NCBI GenBank assembly: GCA_031400455.1
Contig: JANNPX010000015.1
Span: forward strand, 16,507-80,506
DNA length: 64,000 nt
Reading direction: 5' to 3'
From: JANXYW01 sp031400455
Lineage (GTDB): Bacteria > Chloroflexota > Dehalococcoidia > DSTF01 > JACRBR01
Shown: in pieces, positions 18,346-27,370 of the stretch
Numbering within the stretch: position 1 is the stretch's first letter
Layout: every line of letters starts with the position of its first letter
Notes under the pieces: model-generated
Databases searched by the model: none
Told to the model about the DNA's origin: nothing
Seen by the model: only the letters and a program-made list of their open reading frames with translations
Made by a program: the position numbers and the translations under genes

Positions 18346-19911
18346 ATGCCTCTTCGCGCCATCCTTGCACCCTACGACAAGACTGGACTGGTGGAGCTCG
18401 CGCAGGGCCTCGAAGGCCTCGGCGTCGAAATGTTCGCCACCGGCAACACGTACCGCATCCTCAGCGAAGCGGGCGTGGCGGTGCGCGCCGTCAGCGACTT
18501 GACGGGCTTTCCGGAGATCCTGGACGGGCGCGTGAAAACGCTGCACCCGGGCGTACACGGCGGAATTCTGGCGCGGCGCGACAAGCCGGAGCACCTGGCC
18601 GAACTCGAGAAGCACGGGCTCGCGACGATCGACCTGATCGTCGGAGGTCTCTACCCGTTCCAGGAGACGGTCGCGCGCGAAGACGTCACGCTCGAAGACG
18701 CGCTGGAGAACATCGATATAGGCGGTCCTACAATGCTGCGCGCGGCAGCGAAGAACTTCCCCCACGTGCTGCCGATCGTCGACCCGGCGGACTACAACGA
18801 TCTGCTTGACGCGCTGCGCAACAATTCGGCACCCATGGAGTGGCGGCGAAAGCTTGCCGTCAAGACGTTCCAGCACGTCGCGTCGTACGACACCGCCATT
18901 GCCGCGTATCTGCGTGGCTATGAAGATCCCTTCCCGGACGAAGTGACGCTGGCGTTCAGCAAGCGCGGCGACCTGCGCTACGGCGAGAACCCGCACCAGA
19001 TGGCGGCGCTATACCGGCAGATCGACCCGAACGCCCGCACGCCGCAAGGCATCGTGAACGCGCGGCAGCTCAACGGCAAAGCGCTCTCGTACGTCAACAT
19101 CCTCGATGCGGACGCGGCGTGGTGCGCGGCGTGTGACTTCGACGATCCGACGGTCGTCATCATCAAGCACATGACGCCGTGCGGGATCGCCAGCCGTGAC
19201 GACCTGACTGACGCGTTTCAGCGGGCGTTCGAGTCCGACATGATCTCGGCGTTCGGCGGCATCATCGCGATCAACCGGCCCGTCGATGGCGCGCTGGCGA
19301 AGGCGATCCGCGCGACGAAGCACCCGACGAGCGGGCAGCGCCTGTTCGTCGAGATCATCATCGCGCCCTCGTTCACGCCGGACGCCGTCGAGACGCTCGC
19401 GAAGTCGAAGGACCTCCGCATTCTGGAGGCTCCCGTCGTGCGGATGAAGGAGCGGGCGCTGGAGTACCGGGGCGTCACCGGCGGGATGCTGATGCAGGAA
19501 TACGACCGGATGTCGGTCGATCCGCCGGAGCTGCGCGTACTGTCGGAGCGGCAGCCTACCGATACTGAACTGGCGGATATGCGATTCGCATGGCGTTGCG
19601 TGAAGCACGTGAAGTCGAACGCCGTCGTGCTGGTAAAGGACCGCGTGATGGTGGGAATGGGCACCGGCCAGACCAACCGCGTGAACAGCGCCCGGCTGGC
19701 GGTCGAGATGGCAGGCGCGAAGGCCGCGGGATCCGTCTCGGCATCCGACGCGCTGATCCCGTTTCCAGACACCGTCGAGGTCTGCGCGGCGGCCGGCGTG
19801 ACGGCTATCGTGCAGACCGGCGGCTCGATCCGCGACGAGGATTCGGTCGCTGTTTGCAACGCGCATCACATGGCGATGGCCGCGACGGGCGTGCGGCACT
19901 TCAAACACTAG
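18346..19911 (+). CDS. purH: bifunctional AICAR transformylase / IMP cyclohydrolase
   Basis: A 521-residue enzyme for the last two steps to IMP. The N-terminal MGS-like IMP cyclohydrolase domain (about 1-150) shows YDKTGLVELAQGLEGLGV, GRVKTLHPGVHGGILARR and ENIDIGGPTMLRAAAKN. The AICAR transformylase domain has LRYGENPHQMAALY, the active-site KHMTPCG (usually KHxNPCG, here Thr for Asn), SAFGGIIAINRPVD and the C-terminal IVQTGGSIRDEDSV. It starts 3 bases after purM and ends the purine operon core. Confidence 0.96.
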   Translation: MPLRAILAPYDKTGLVELAQGLEGLGVEMFATGNTYRILSEAGVAVRAVSDLTGFPEILDGRVKTLHPGVHGGILARRDKPEHLAELEKHGLATIDLIVGGLYPFQETVAREDVTLEDALENIDIGGPTMLRAAAKNFPHVLPIVDPADYNDLLDALRNNSAPMEWRRKLAVKTFQHVASYDTAIAAYLRGYEDPFPDEVTLAFSKRGDLRYGENPHQMAALYRQIDPNARTPQGIVNARQLNGKALSYVNILDADAAWCAACDFDDPTVVIIKHMTPCGIASRDDLTDAFQRAFESDMISAFGGIIAINRPVDGALAKAIRATKHPTSGQRLFVEIIIAPSFTPDAVETLAKSKDLRILEAPVVRMKERALEYRGVTGGMLMQEYDRMSVDPPELRVLSERQPTDTELADMRFAWRCVKHVKSNAVVLVKDRVMVGMGTGQTNRVNSARLAVEMAGAKAAGSVSASDALIPFPDTVEVCAAAGVTAIVQTGGSIRDEDSVAVCNAHHMAMAATGVRHFKH

Positions 19912-19939
19912 GACGCACGGAGGCGAGGAGCGGGGACAG

Positions 19940-21031
19940 ATGGCGGTTCAGCAAGACCTCAGCATCGTGCAGATCGAAGACGCCGTTGCGGCGCTTGGCC
20001 ATGACGAGCGCGTGCGTTTTGAGCGCATCTTCAACGTGAGCAGCACGGTCGGACGCCTCGCGCCGCCTGACGCCATGCTGCCGTGGATCGTGAAGCAGTT
20101 CGGCAGCGTCGAAGCGACGACCGAGCAGAAGATCATCAAGATCACGAACAACGTCACGCTCGAGGGCGTGCTCTTCAACTGGCTCCGGTCGAGCCGGCCG
20201 ATGTGGCGGCAAGAGATCGACCTGGACAGCGAGTTGGAGAGCGGTCCGCCCGACCCGCTCAAGGATCCGTACAACGGCACGCCGGAGGACCTCTTCGGGC
20301 GCGTGAAGGGCAAGTACTGCGTCACCGCGAGCAACATCGCGAAGTTCGACGCATTCCACGGCCTGGTCGTCTTCAACGAACGGCACCCGCTGCGATTCAC
20401 GCGCGAGATGCTGCACGACTACATCGACACAGGCGGACGCTGGGGTGATCTGGCGCACGCGTCGGACCCGGAAGCGAAGTACTACATCTTCCTCTGGAAC
20501 TGCCTGTGGCGCTCCGGAGCGTCGCTGCTGCACGGTCACGCGCAGGTGGTCATGGGCCGCGGCATGCATTACGCCGCGGTCGAGTACCTGCGCCAGCGCG
20601 CGGCGGTATACCAGGCGCACCACCGCTCGAACTACTTCAACGACCTCTTCCTGGCGCACGAGTCCGTCGGAACGGCGTTCGAGAAGGACGGCACGAAGGT
20701 CATCGCGAACCTCGCGCCGAAGAAGGAGAACGAGGTCCTGCTGTTCGCGCCGTTCGTCACCACATCGCTAAAGGACCGCATCTACGAAACGCTGGAGTGC
20801 ATGCGCGACCGGCTTGGCGTCACCTCGTACAACCTCGTGATCTACACGCCTCCGTGGGCGGACACGCCCGAGAGCTGGGAGCACTTCCCCTGCATCGTGC
20901 GCATCGTCGACCGCGGCGATCCGTCGAGCCGCACGGCCGATATCGGCGCCATGGAGCTGTACGCAGCGAGCGTTGTATCGAGCGACCCGTTCGTGCTGGC
21001 GCGAGCCCTGCGCGAGGCGATGGCCGCGTAG
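19940..21031 (+). CDS. GalT/HIT-like superfamily protein of unknown specificity
   Basis: A 363-residue protein starting 28 bases after purH. The segment WRSGASLLHGHAQVVMGRGM matches the nucleotide-transferase histidine motif of galactose-1-phosphate uridylyltransferases (H-x-H-x-Q with H-G-H-A-Q here). Other GalT-like pieces are KGKYCVTASNIAKFDAFHGL, VVFNERHP and NLVIYTPPW. It lacks the cysteine zinc-site pattern of classic GalT, so transfer to or hydrolysis of another nucleotide-sugar or dinucleotide is equally possible. Whether it works with purine synthesis or is merely adjacent is unknown. Confidence 0.65.
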   Translation: MAVQQDLSIVQIEDAVAALGHDERVRFERIFNVSSTVGRLAPPDAMLPWIVKQFGSVEATTEQKIIKITNNVTLEGVLFNWLRSSRPMWRQEIDLDSELESGPPDPLKDPYNGTPEDLFGRVKGKYCVTASNIAKFDAFHGLVVFNERHPLRFTREMLHDYIDTGGRWGDLAHASDPEAKYYIFLWNCLWRSGASLLHGHAQVVMGRGMHYAAVEYLRQRAAVYQAHHRSNYFNDLFLAHESVGTAFEKDGTKVIANLAPKKENEVLLFAPFVTTSLKDRIYETLECMRDRLGVTSYNLVIYTPPWADTPESWEHFPCIVRIVDRGDPSSRTADIGAMELYAASVVSSDPFVLARALREAMAA

Positions 21032-21097
21032 TTCCCCGATTGGCCAAGAATGTGCGGGTGGCAGGGCCGTGCCTTCGCCATGCCCTTCGGGCGTTGG

Positions 21098-21123
21098 GCG
21101 GAGCTAAAGCTCCGCGGGTACTT
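21098..21123 (+). repeat. 26-bp palindromic repeat, copy 1 (GCGSAGCTARAGCTMCGC family)
   Basis: GCGGAGCtaaaGCTCCGC (perfect 7-bp arms) followed by GGGTACTT. Two further copies with the same stem and the same trailing G(C/G)TACTT occur at 62655-62680 (inverted) and 62833-62858. Confidence 0.7.
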
Positions 21124-21161
21124 CAGCCTTTGTCCGTCGACGTCGCGTTTTTGATTCGCGC

Positions 21162-22166
21162 TTACTCCAGAGCGAAGTAGCGGCTTTCGTCGCCGTCGAA
21201 GCTGAACTGCGGCGCGGCGATGAGGATGAGGTCGCGCTCACTCCGCGGTATCTGGATGCAAACGTTGCCCTCGGCAACGCCGCCCGGAAACAGCTTGGCG
21301 CTTAGCTCGTCCGGGACATCGAAGCCACAGGATGCATTCTCGTCGTAGGGCTCGTACACCTTGTTGCCGGAGCCGGTCATCGAGAAGTTCGACGTTCCGA
21401 TATCGACGGTCTCCTCGCCCGAGCCGATGGCCTTCACCCGCACGCGCGCCAACACGTAGCGGTTGCCTGCCACCGGCGTCGACGGGAACGACGACGACCC
21501 CGCGACCACAGCGGCCGCATCGAGGTTGACGCTGAGCACCGTGAACTCTGTGTCGTTCGTCGCGACGGTCTTACCGATCGCGACGGCTTCGGCGCGCGAT
21601 GTGCCGGGGCCGGTTGCCGGCGTCTTATCGTCCGACGAACTACCCAATCCGCCGTCGGTCTCGCAAGGCTCGGGATCGTCGGTCGTGAATTTCCACTCAC
21701 CGTCCTCCCGAATCCAGTAGTCAGGGAACTCCGGGTCCTCGCCGTCGTCCACCGGGTCGCCGTTGATCGTGCCCGTCGACGTGACGAAGGCCTTTCCGTC
21801 CTCGTAGCGAATGCCGGTGATGGTGACTTCGACGTCGGAATCTTCGAGATCACCGAGGAAGATCTTGGCGATGGCCATCAGGCCGATGAAGTCGTCGAGC
21901 GAGCACTTCTCCTTGAAATCGTCCGCGAAGTAGCCATACGTCTTGACGGTACCGTCAACGAAGATGCCCTTCTGGAACGCGACCGCGGCCTCGCGCAGGT
22001 CCGCCTCGTGCGACCGAAGATCCTTGTCGCCAGTCGAGGGCTTCGCCGTGGCGGTGCTGCCTGGGGACGACATGCCGGCAGTGGGCGACTTCTTGTCGCT
22101 GCTTCCACCGCAGGCAGCAGCAAGCAACGACCCGGACACGACGGCTACGAAGACCAAACGCCACAT
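21162..22166 (-). CDS. secreted lipoprotein with NTF2-like and DUF4352-like domains
   Basis: A 334-residue protein. The N-terminus is a lipoprotein signal: hydrophobic VFVAVVSGSLLAAACGG with the lipobox LAAAC, then a Ser/Thr/Gly-rich spacer. Residues about 50-170 resemble an NTF2-like fold (FQKGIFVDGTVKTYGYFADD through YWIREDGEWKF). The C-terminal part (about 190-334; FTVLSVNLDAAAVV, NRYVLARVRVKA, IQIPRSERDLILIA) resembles DUF4352, an immunoglobulin-like extracellular domain. It lies downstream of the HEPN gene on the same strand, 77 bases away. Function unknown; probably membrane-anchored outside the cell. Confidence 0.75.
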   Translation of the reverse strand: MWRLVFVAVVSGSLLAAACGGSSDKKSPTAGMSSPGSTATAKPSTGDKDLRSHEADLREAAVAFQKGIFVDGTVKTYGYFADDFKEKCSLDDFIGLMAIAKIFLGDLEDSDVEVTITGIRYEDGKAFVTSTGTINGDPVDDGEDPEFPDYWIREDGEWKFTTDDPEPCETDGGLGSSSDDKTPATGPGTSRAEAVAIGKTVATNDTEFTVLSVNLDAAAVVAGSSSFPSTPVAGNRYVLARVRVKAIGSGEETVDIGTSNFSMTGSGNKVYEPYDENASCGFDVPDELSAKLFPGGVAEGNVCIQIPRSERDLILIAAPQFSFDGDESRYFALE

Positions 22167-22243
22167 GGGGCACCTCCAATGCGTATCTCAAGAAGTATCG
22201 GGCCCAGCGGTCGGCGCCGCGAGGGGCGCCGCGTCTGAGATGC

Positions 22244-22939
22244 TCAGATTTGAAGGACAAACGCATCAGCCTTGCTCACAAGCCGATTAATCGTGGTGCG
22301 GTGCACGCGCACGTCACGTAGCGTCAGCCGCGTTCCTAGGCGGCCATGCGCGATCTCGTTACGGATCTTTATGCACTCGTTCACGCGCGGGAAGTATTGG
22401 GAGTACCTCGGATCGGCCGTGCACCAGTCAAAGAACTTCGCCCCGTCACCTCGAAGCTGGGAGAAGGCCCGGTTGATCGCATTGGCGCCCAAGTCTCTGT
22501 AGAACCCGGGCAACTGTTCTCGATCAGGTGAGGACGCCAGGGTCGTGGGATCATCTAGCCAATCGCTTGTGGTGCGAATGGCGTTGATGAACTCCGACTG
22601 CTGTGCGGCGATCCCAAGTCTTTCTTCCGAGTTTTCCTCCAAGGCGACGGCCAGCCGACGGCGTGCCTGTAGTAGTACGTATTTCCGCTCAACCGACGAC
22701 AACTTCTCCCAGTCCGAAACCAGCGCATCGGCCCACTCCTCAAGAAGATTCTCGAGGTACACCTGCAGGTTGGCTACGAGCGCCACGACGACTGCACGCA
22801 GAACGAGCTCTTGTGAACTAATCCGAAGCGCGCCAGTCGGCGTATCCGGGAGAGAACGCGCCAGTCTCATCAGCTCGCGAATTTCAGAGCGCGATGCCTG
22901 AAACTCCTCCCAGGCTCGCGAGTACGCCGCCCTAGGCAT
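22244..22939 (-). CDS. HEPN-domain protein, putative ribonuclease partner of DUF262 protein
   Basis: A 231-residue, mainly alpha-helical protein. Near the C-terminus KIRNEIAHGRLG (about 191-202) contains the HEPN catalytic pattern R-N-x3-H (R193, H198), typical of the MAE_28990 / RiboL-PSP groups of HEPN proteins, which are predicted RNA-cleaving effectors often encoded beside DUF262 genes. An N-terminal helical part (ALVANLQVYLENLLEEWADA) also fits those groups. Its ATG overlaps the end of the DUF262 gene by 8 bases, so the two are co-translated. The DNA is less GC-rich than its surroundings. The activity is not demonstrated. Confidence 0.75.
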   Translation of the reverse strand: MPRAAYSRAWEEFQASRSEIRELMRLARSLPDTPTGALRISSQELVLRAVVVALVANLQVYLENLLEEWADALVSDWEKLSSVERKYVLLQARRRLAVALEENSEERLGIAAQQSEFINAIRTTSDWLDDPTTLASSPDREQLPGFYRDLGANAINRAFSQLRGDGAKFFDWCTADPRYSQYFPRVNECIKIRNEIAHGRLGTRLTLRDVRVHRTTINRLVSKADAFVLQI

Positions 22940-24122
22940 CGGCGGCCGGAAGCAGCTCAGCGAAGACCGGGTTGAGATCTAGAGACCTAAGCACCTCGGC
23001 CCACAGCCTCATCCGGAGGTAAAAGCGCGACCGGTGATCGGTGGCACGCGACAACGCCTCAACAAATTCCGTATTCTCCGCACTCAGCTTCTCGAATGAG
23101 ATTCGGATCTCGCTAGCTCGCGATTGAAGCGACTCTAATGGGATCTCCCCAAGGCCGATCATCTGAAGGTCGTACACCGCCTTACTCACGACCGATTCGT
23201 ACGCCAGCTTCCCCTTGTCGTCGGCGCGATATCGCCTAAACACATGCTCCCCAAAGACGAGGCGCGATGCCTCGAGGGCGCGTCCGAACTGCTGCTCCAG
23301 ATTTGTGAGCCCCTCCGCGTCTAGATTCCGGTTGAGGCGCATGAAATCATTAAGAATTCGCTTGAGCGGTGGTTTGAAGTTGGGTACCGCCGCCCGCAGT
23401 GCAAAGTACCGCAAGACGAGCTCGTGGTGGCGTAGCCGCTTATCGGGCTCAGTACGGTTCAATGCTGCAAGTAGGTCCTTCGTGCGAGCGAGTTTGTCGA
23501 GTAGCGTATTCAGGTTCCCGCGATAGATCGCGTTTCTGATCTCTTGTTCGGTTAGGGGAACACCACCAGTGTTCAGTCGCTGAAATATCTCAAAGCGGAT
23601 CCCTGGATCTGAATGGTGGGTGATTACTATGGTCCTGATGACTCGGCGCACGATCTTTCGAGCGTCGCGGGACTCGAGGTCGTCCCAAGCTTTCTTGTTC
23701 AAGTCGCCGCGCACTTGAAGACCCGTGAGCGGGTACTGACCCTTCCGGAACTCGTCGATGGCACGAAGTCGCTGCTGTCCATCGACGACCACTCGAACGC
23801 CGTCCGCGTCTTCGGCAAAGAAACACGGCGGAATCGGGATGTTGAGCAGAAGGGATTCGATCAGGCGACTCTGGCGCGGGCGGTCCCACACTCTGCCGCG
23901 TTGGAAATCAGGTTTTAGGATGAGGCTCTTGTCTTCGATCTGGGAAAGGAGCGTCTGCACATCCGGGTCAATCGGCGTTGTGAATATCTCCCGTTCGTTT
24001 AGCGCCGCGGCGTCAGAATATGGTTCAGGATCCGGGTCATCCGGCGGTTCGACGAATAGAGAGCTTTCAGGCTCTCCCTCCGGATTCACCGCTTCGTCTT
24101 CTGCACCACTCGCACTGTTCAC
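22932..24122 (-). CDS. DUF262-domain protein (GmrS/ParB-like fold)
   Basis: A 396-residue protein. Residues 1-45 are acidic and probably disordered. The DUF262 core follows: FQRGRVWD (73-80), IPIPPCFF, VVDGQQRL (112-118; the DGQQR motif of the ParB/Srx-like NTP-binding fold), then FQRLNTGG (180-187) and EIRNA. DUF262 proteins form one half of GmrSD type IV restriction enzymes and of several two-gene defence modules. No HNH/DUF1524 nuclease domain is present here; the partner is the HEPN protein encoded just downstream. GTG start at 24122 with GGAGG (minus strand, 24129-24133). It begins 55 bases after the argB stop. Confidence 0.85.
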   Translation of the reverse strand: MNSASGAEDEAVNPEGEPESSLFVEPPDDPDPEPYSDAAALNEREIFTTPIDPDVQTLLSQIEDKSLILKPDFQRGRVWDRPRQSRLIESLLLNIPIPPCFFAEDADGVRVVVDGQQRLRAIDEFRKGQYPLTGLQVRGDLNKKAWDDLESRDARKIVRRVIRTIVITHHSDPGIRFEIFQRLNTGGVPLTEQEIRNAIYRGNLNTLLDKLARTKDLLAALNRTEPDKRLRHHELVLRYFALRAAVPNFKPPLKRILNDFMRLNRNLDAEGLTNLEQQFGRALEASRLVFGEHVFRRYRADDKGKLAYESVVSKAVYDLQMIGLGEIPLESLQSRASEIRISFEKLSAENTEFVEALSRATDHRSRFYLRMRLWAEVLRSLDLNPVFAELLPAADA

Positions 24123-24176
24123 GAAACACCTCCAGTTACTTCTCCGGGCAAGCTTGGCACGCGCACTCGTCGCTCG

Positions 24177-24971
24177 CTAGCCCACCGTCGTGCCCATCGC
24201 GTCGCCAGCCAGCACCCGGGTGAGTGCGCCGGGTTGCGTGCCGTTCACGATGCGCGTGGCGCAACCGGCGCTCACGGCACGGATCGCCGCTTCGAGCTTG
24301 GGGATCATGCCGCCGGCCGCCGCCCCGCTCGCGATCAGCGCGCTCGCGTCGACCGGCGTGAGGCGCGCGAGCGGGCGCTTGTCGGCGGCCAGCACAGCGT
24401 CGACGTCGGTGAGGAAGACGAGGCGACGTGCGTGGAGCGCGGCGGCGATCTCGCCCGCGGCGGTGTCGGCGTTCGTGTTCAGCAGTTGCGACGTTGCGAG
24501 GCCGCTCGTATCGACGGCGATCGGCGCGATGACGGGCAGGCTGCCGCGATCGAGCAGCTCGCTGATCGGCGCGGAGTTGACGCGCTCGATCTTGCCGACG
24601 AAGCCGAGCTGGTCGTCGTAGCGTTGCGCCTGCAGGATCAGGCGATCGGCGCCGCTCAGGCCGATCGCCGGCGCGCCAAACGCGCTCAGCTCTGCGACGA
24701 GCTGCTTGTTCACGAGGCCCGCAAGCACAGCCACGACGACGTCGAGCGATGCCGCGTCCGTCACCCGCAGTCCGCGCACGAATTTCGCTTCGATGCCCAT
24801 GCGCGCGAGCCACGCGCTCACCGTCGCGCCGCCGCCGTGTACGACGACGATGCGCCGCCCTTCGCGGTGCGCGGTGGCGATGTCGTGCAGCGACGTGTCG
24901 TGCGCGCCCAGCGTCGAGCCGCCAAGCTTGACGACGGTCAGATCCGGCGCGGCGTCAGGTGGTGTAGTCAC
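24177..24971 (-). CDS. argB: acetylglutamate kinase
   Basis: A 264-residue amino-acid kinase: phosphorylates N-acetyl-glutamate in arginine synthesis. Signatures: VVKLGGSTLGAHD at the start (phosphate-binding K-x-G-G-S), IVVVHGGGATVSAWLARMG, KFVRGLRVTD, INADTAAGEIAAAL-like segment (NTNADTAAGEIAAALHARRL) and FLTDVDAVL. It starts with GTG at 24971 inside the end of argJ (17-base overlap). No LysW carrier gene is visible, so the arginine rather than the lysine/ornithine LysW route is favoured. Confidence 0.93.
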   Translation of the reverse strand: MTTPPDAAPDLTVVKLGGSTLGAHDTSLHDIATAHREGRRIVVVHGGGATVSAWLARMGIEAKFVRGLRVTDAASLDVVVAVLAGLVNKQLVAELSAFGAPAIGLSGADRLILQAQRYDDQLGFVGKIERVNSAPISELLDRGSLPVIAPIAVDTSGLATSQLLNTNADTAAGEIAAALHARRLVFLTDVDAVLAADKRPLARLTPVDASALIASGAAAGGMIPKLEAAIRAVSAGCATRIVNGTQPGALTRVLAGDAMGTTVG

Positions 24972-26220
24972 TGTTGATGTGTACGTACTCCGGCGTCATA
25001 TCGCAGCCCCAGGCGGTCGCGGCATACGAGCCCGCGCCCAGGTCGACCCGCAGGAGCACTTCCTCGCTGCGAAGATACTTGCTGGCGGCCCCCTCGTCGA
25101 ATGGCACGATGCCGCGGTTGTAGACGGCGATGTCGCCGAGCCAGGCGCGGGCACGATCCAGGTCGATGCGCGCGTAGCTGCGGCCGACCGCCATCAACAG
25201 GCGGCCCCAGTTCGGATCGTTGCCGTGGACGGCCGTCTTCACCAGCGGAGAGGCGCTGACGGTGCGGGCCGCAGCACGCGCCTGCTTGTCCGTCGCCGCG
25301 CCCTCGATGCGCACTTCGATCAGCTTCTCCGCGCCCTCGCCGTCGCGCGCGAGCGTCTTCGCCATGGCGATGCACACGTAGCGCAGCGCACGCTGGAACG
25401 CCGCCGCCCCGGCGTGATCTGCGTCGATCGTCGGGCCGCCGCCTGCGCCGTTCGCGAAGATCGCCGTCGTGTCGCTGGTACTCGTGTCGTTGTCGACGCT
25501 CATCATGTTCAGCGAATCATCGACGGCGGCACGCAAAGCGGTGCGCAGGAAGCGGCGCTCGACGGCGATGTCAGTCGTGATGAAGCAGAACATCGTCGCC
25601 ATGTCGGGATGGATCATGCCGCTGCCCTTCGCGACGGCGCCCATCGCGTAGGTGCGGCCCGCGGCGCGAAAGCGCACGGCCATCGTCTTCGGATGCGTGT
25701 CGGTGGTGATGATCGCGCGCGCGAACTCCGGCCCGCCGCCCGGCCCGATGTCGATGCGCGGTACGGACGCACGAATCTTGTCGATCGGCAGCGGCTTTCC
25801 GATGACGCCTGTGCTACCAACGAGCAGTTCCGACGGAACGCAGCCGATCTGCGCCGCGGCCATCGCGCACATCTCCTCCGCGTTCGCGATGCCGGTCGCG
25901 CCGGTCGCGACATTCGAGATGCCGGAGTTGACAATGACACCGCGCGCGCGGCCATTGCGCGCATTCTGCTGCGACACGATGACGGCGGCGCCCTTCACGG
26001 TGTTGCGCGTGAACATCGCGGCGACAGTCGCTGGCCGATCCGACGCGAGGATCCCAAGATCGAGCTTGCCCGGTCCCGGCGTCTTGATGCCCGCATACAC
26101 CGCGCCCGCCGCGAACCCGAGCACGCTCGTCGTGCTGCCGTCTTCGATGACGGTCACGCCCGCTGGCGGCGACGCTGATGCTGATTTCGATAATGCCCGC
26201 TCGGGCGTTCGCTTCGCCAC
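24955..26220 (-). CDS. argJ: bifunctional glutamate N-acetyltransferase / amino-acid acetyltransferase
   Basis: A 421-residue ornithine acetyltransferase. The precursor is expected to cleave itself before the Thr of ELLVGSTGVIG, giving alpha and beta chains; the Thr is the nucleophile. Other signatures: AAMFTRNTVKGAAV, NSGISNVATG, VAKGSGMIHPDMATM, VDNDTSTSDT and VHGNDPNWGRLLMAVG. The frame is open far upstream but the GTG at 26220 is chosen because it overlaps the argC stop by one base (TAGTG) and gives the right N-terminus. With ArgJ recycling acetyl groups, no separate argA or argE is required. Confidence 0.93.
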   Translation of the reverse strand: MAKRTPERALSKSASASPPAGVTVIEDGSTTSVLGFAAGAVYAGIKTPGPGKLDLGILASDRPATVAAMFTRNTVKGAAVIVSQQNARNGRARGVIVNSGISNVATGATGIANAEEMCAMAAAQIGCVPSELLVGSTGVIGKPLPIDKIRASVPRIDIGPGGGPEFARAIITTDTHPKTMAVRFRAAGRTYAMGAVAKGSGMIHPDMATMFCFITTDIAVERRFLRTALRAAVDDSLNMMSVDNDTSTSDTTAIFANGAGGGPTIDADHAGAAAFQRALRYVCIAMAKTLARDGEGAEKLIEVRIEGAATDKQARAAARTVSASPLVKTAVHGNDPNWGRLLMAVGRSYARIDLDRARAWLGDIAVYNRGIVPFDEGAASKYLRSEEVLLRVDLGAGSYAATAWGCDMTPEYVHINSDYTT

Positions 26221-27248
26221 TAGGGAAAGAGCCCGAGTGTCTGCAGGCCCGTTGTTTCGGGCAGACCGAGCATGACGTTCATGCACTGCACCATCGCGCC
26301 CGCCGCGCCCTTGCCGAGATTGTCGAGCGCGGACGCGACGACGATCTGCCCCGTCTCGAGGTTGATGCTCGGATGCACCACGCAGTAGTTCGACCCGGCG
26401 ACGTGCTTCGTCGACGGAGGCGTGTCGGAGACGTGGACGAACGGCGCGTCGGCGTAGAACTCGCGGTAGAGCTGCTTGATGCCGTCGCGATCGAGCGTCA
26501 CGCCCGCCCGCAGCTCGGCGTAGCAGGTGCTGAGGATGCCGCGCGTCATCGGAATGTAGTGCGGCACGAACGTGATCTCCGGCGCGGGCGCTTCGGCGAG
26601 CAGCCCCAGCTCCTGCGTCATCTCCGGTCGGTGGCGATGGCCGTCGAGCCCGTACGGCGCGACGTTCTCGTCCGCCTCGGAGAAGTGCACGGCCAGCCCG
26701 AGCGCGCGTCCGGCGCCCGAAAGCCCGGTCTTCGTGTCGGCGATCACGCGCCGCTCGATCAGCCCGCGCGCAAACAGCGGCGCCAGCGCCAGGATCACGC
26801 CCGTCGAGTGGCACCCCGGAACCGCGATCAGCTTCGACGCCGCGATCTCGTCCCGGTGCAGTTCCGGAAGCCCGAACACTGATCGCGCCAGCAGGTGCGG
26901 CGCCGGGTGCGTCACCTTGTACGCGGCCTCGTACTCCTCGACGCGCTTCAGCCGGAAGTCGGCGCTGACGTCGATCACCGGCACGCCTGCATCGATCAGC
27001 GGCACCAGCTGCTCCGCCGCGGCGCCGTGCGGCAGCGCGGAGAAGACGACGTCGAGCCCGCTGGTGTCGAGCGCCTCGGTGATCGGCAGGTCAATGGCGA
27101 AGAGGTGCGGGAACACCTCCGGCAGCCGCTTCCCGGCCGCGCTCCGCCCCGTCACGCCCGCCAGCCGCACATCAGGATGCGCATACAGCAGCCGCGCCAG
27201 CTCACCGCCAGCGTAGCCAGTAACGTTCAGGATGCCGACGGATTTCAT
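26220..27248 (-). CDS. argC: N-acetyl-gamma-glutamyl-phosphate reductase
   Basis: A 342-residue NADP-dependent reductase: first ATG giving the canonical SVGILNVTGYAGGELARLL (27248). VPGCHSTGVILALAPL contains the catalytic Cys, and HRHRPEMTQEL carries the conserved His region. The C-terminus has FVHVSDTPPSTKHVAGSNY. First gene of argC-argJ-argB; adjoining genes overlap by 1 and 17 bases. An upstream in-frame ATG at 27332 would add 28 residues but lies before the probable -10 element. Confidence 0.93.
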   Translation of the reverse strand: MKSVGILNVTGYAGGELARLLYAHPDVRLAGVTGRSAAGKRLPEVFPHLFAIDLPITEALDTSGLDVVFSALPHGAAAEQLVPLIDAGVPVIDVSADFRLKRVEEYEAAYKVTHPAPHLLARSVFGLPELHRDEIAASKLIAVPGCHSTGVILALAPLFARGLIERRVIADTKTGLSGAGRALGLAVHFSEADENVAPYGLDGHRHRPEMTQELGLLAEAPAPEITFVPHYIPMTRGILSTCYAELRAGVTLDRDGIKQLYREFYADAPFVHVSDTPPSTKHVAGSNYCVVHPSINLETGQIVVASALDNLGKGAAGAMVQCMNVMLGLPETTGLQTLGLFP

Positions 27249-27271
27249 GCGTGATCTCTCATAAGACGGGC

Positions 27272-27277
27272 AGTATA
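27272..27277 (-). promoter_or_regulatory. possible -10 element for the arg operon
   Basis: TATACT on the minus strand, 24 bases upstream of the argC ATG. No convincing -35 sits 17 bases further upstream, so this is a weak call. I see no ARG-box-like palindrome. Confidence 0.35.
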
Positions 27278-27370
27278 GCGGAGTGAACCCGGACCGAGCG
27301 TCGTTCGCGGCAGGCCGATCGTTCGGTGCCAAACGGCGGCGACGAGAGAGCCAGACATCGACGTTAGCGC

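Noticed and set aside
17851..18996. 381-residue open frame antisense to purM and purH
   Set aside because: Shadow frame across two confirmed genes; no ribosome-binding site or motif.
24706..26178. 490-residue open frame on the plus strand opposite argB and argJ
   Set aside because: Arg/Asp/Ala-rich shadow of argJ with no recognisable motif.
26221..26814. Longer argJ start, 198 codons upstream
   Set aside because: The extension runs opposite to the argC sense and has no ArgJ similarity; the GTG at 26220 overlaps the argC stop and gives a normal length.
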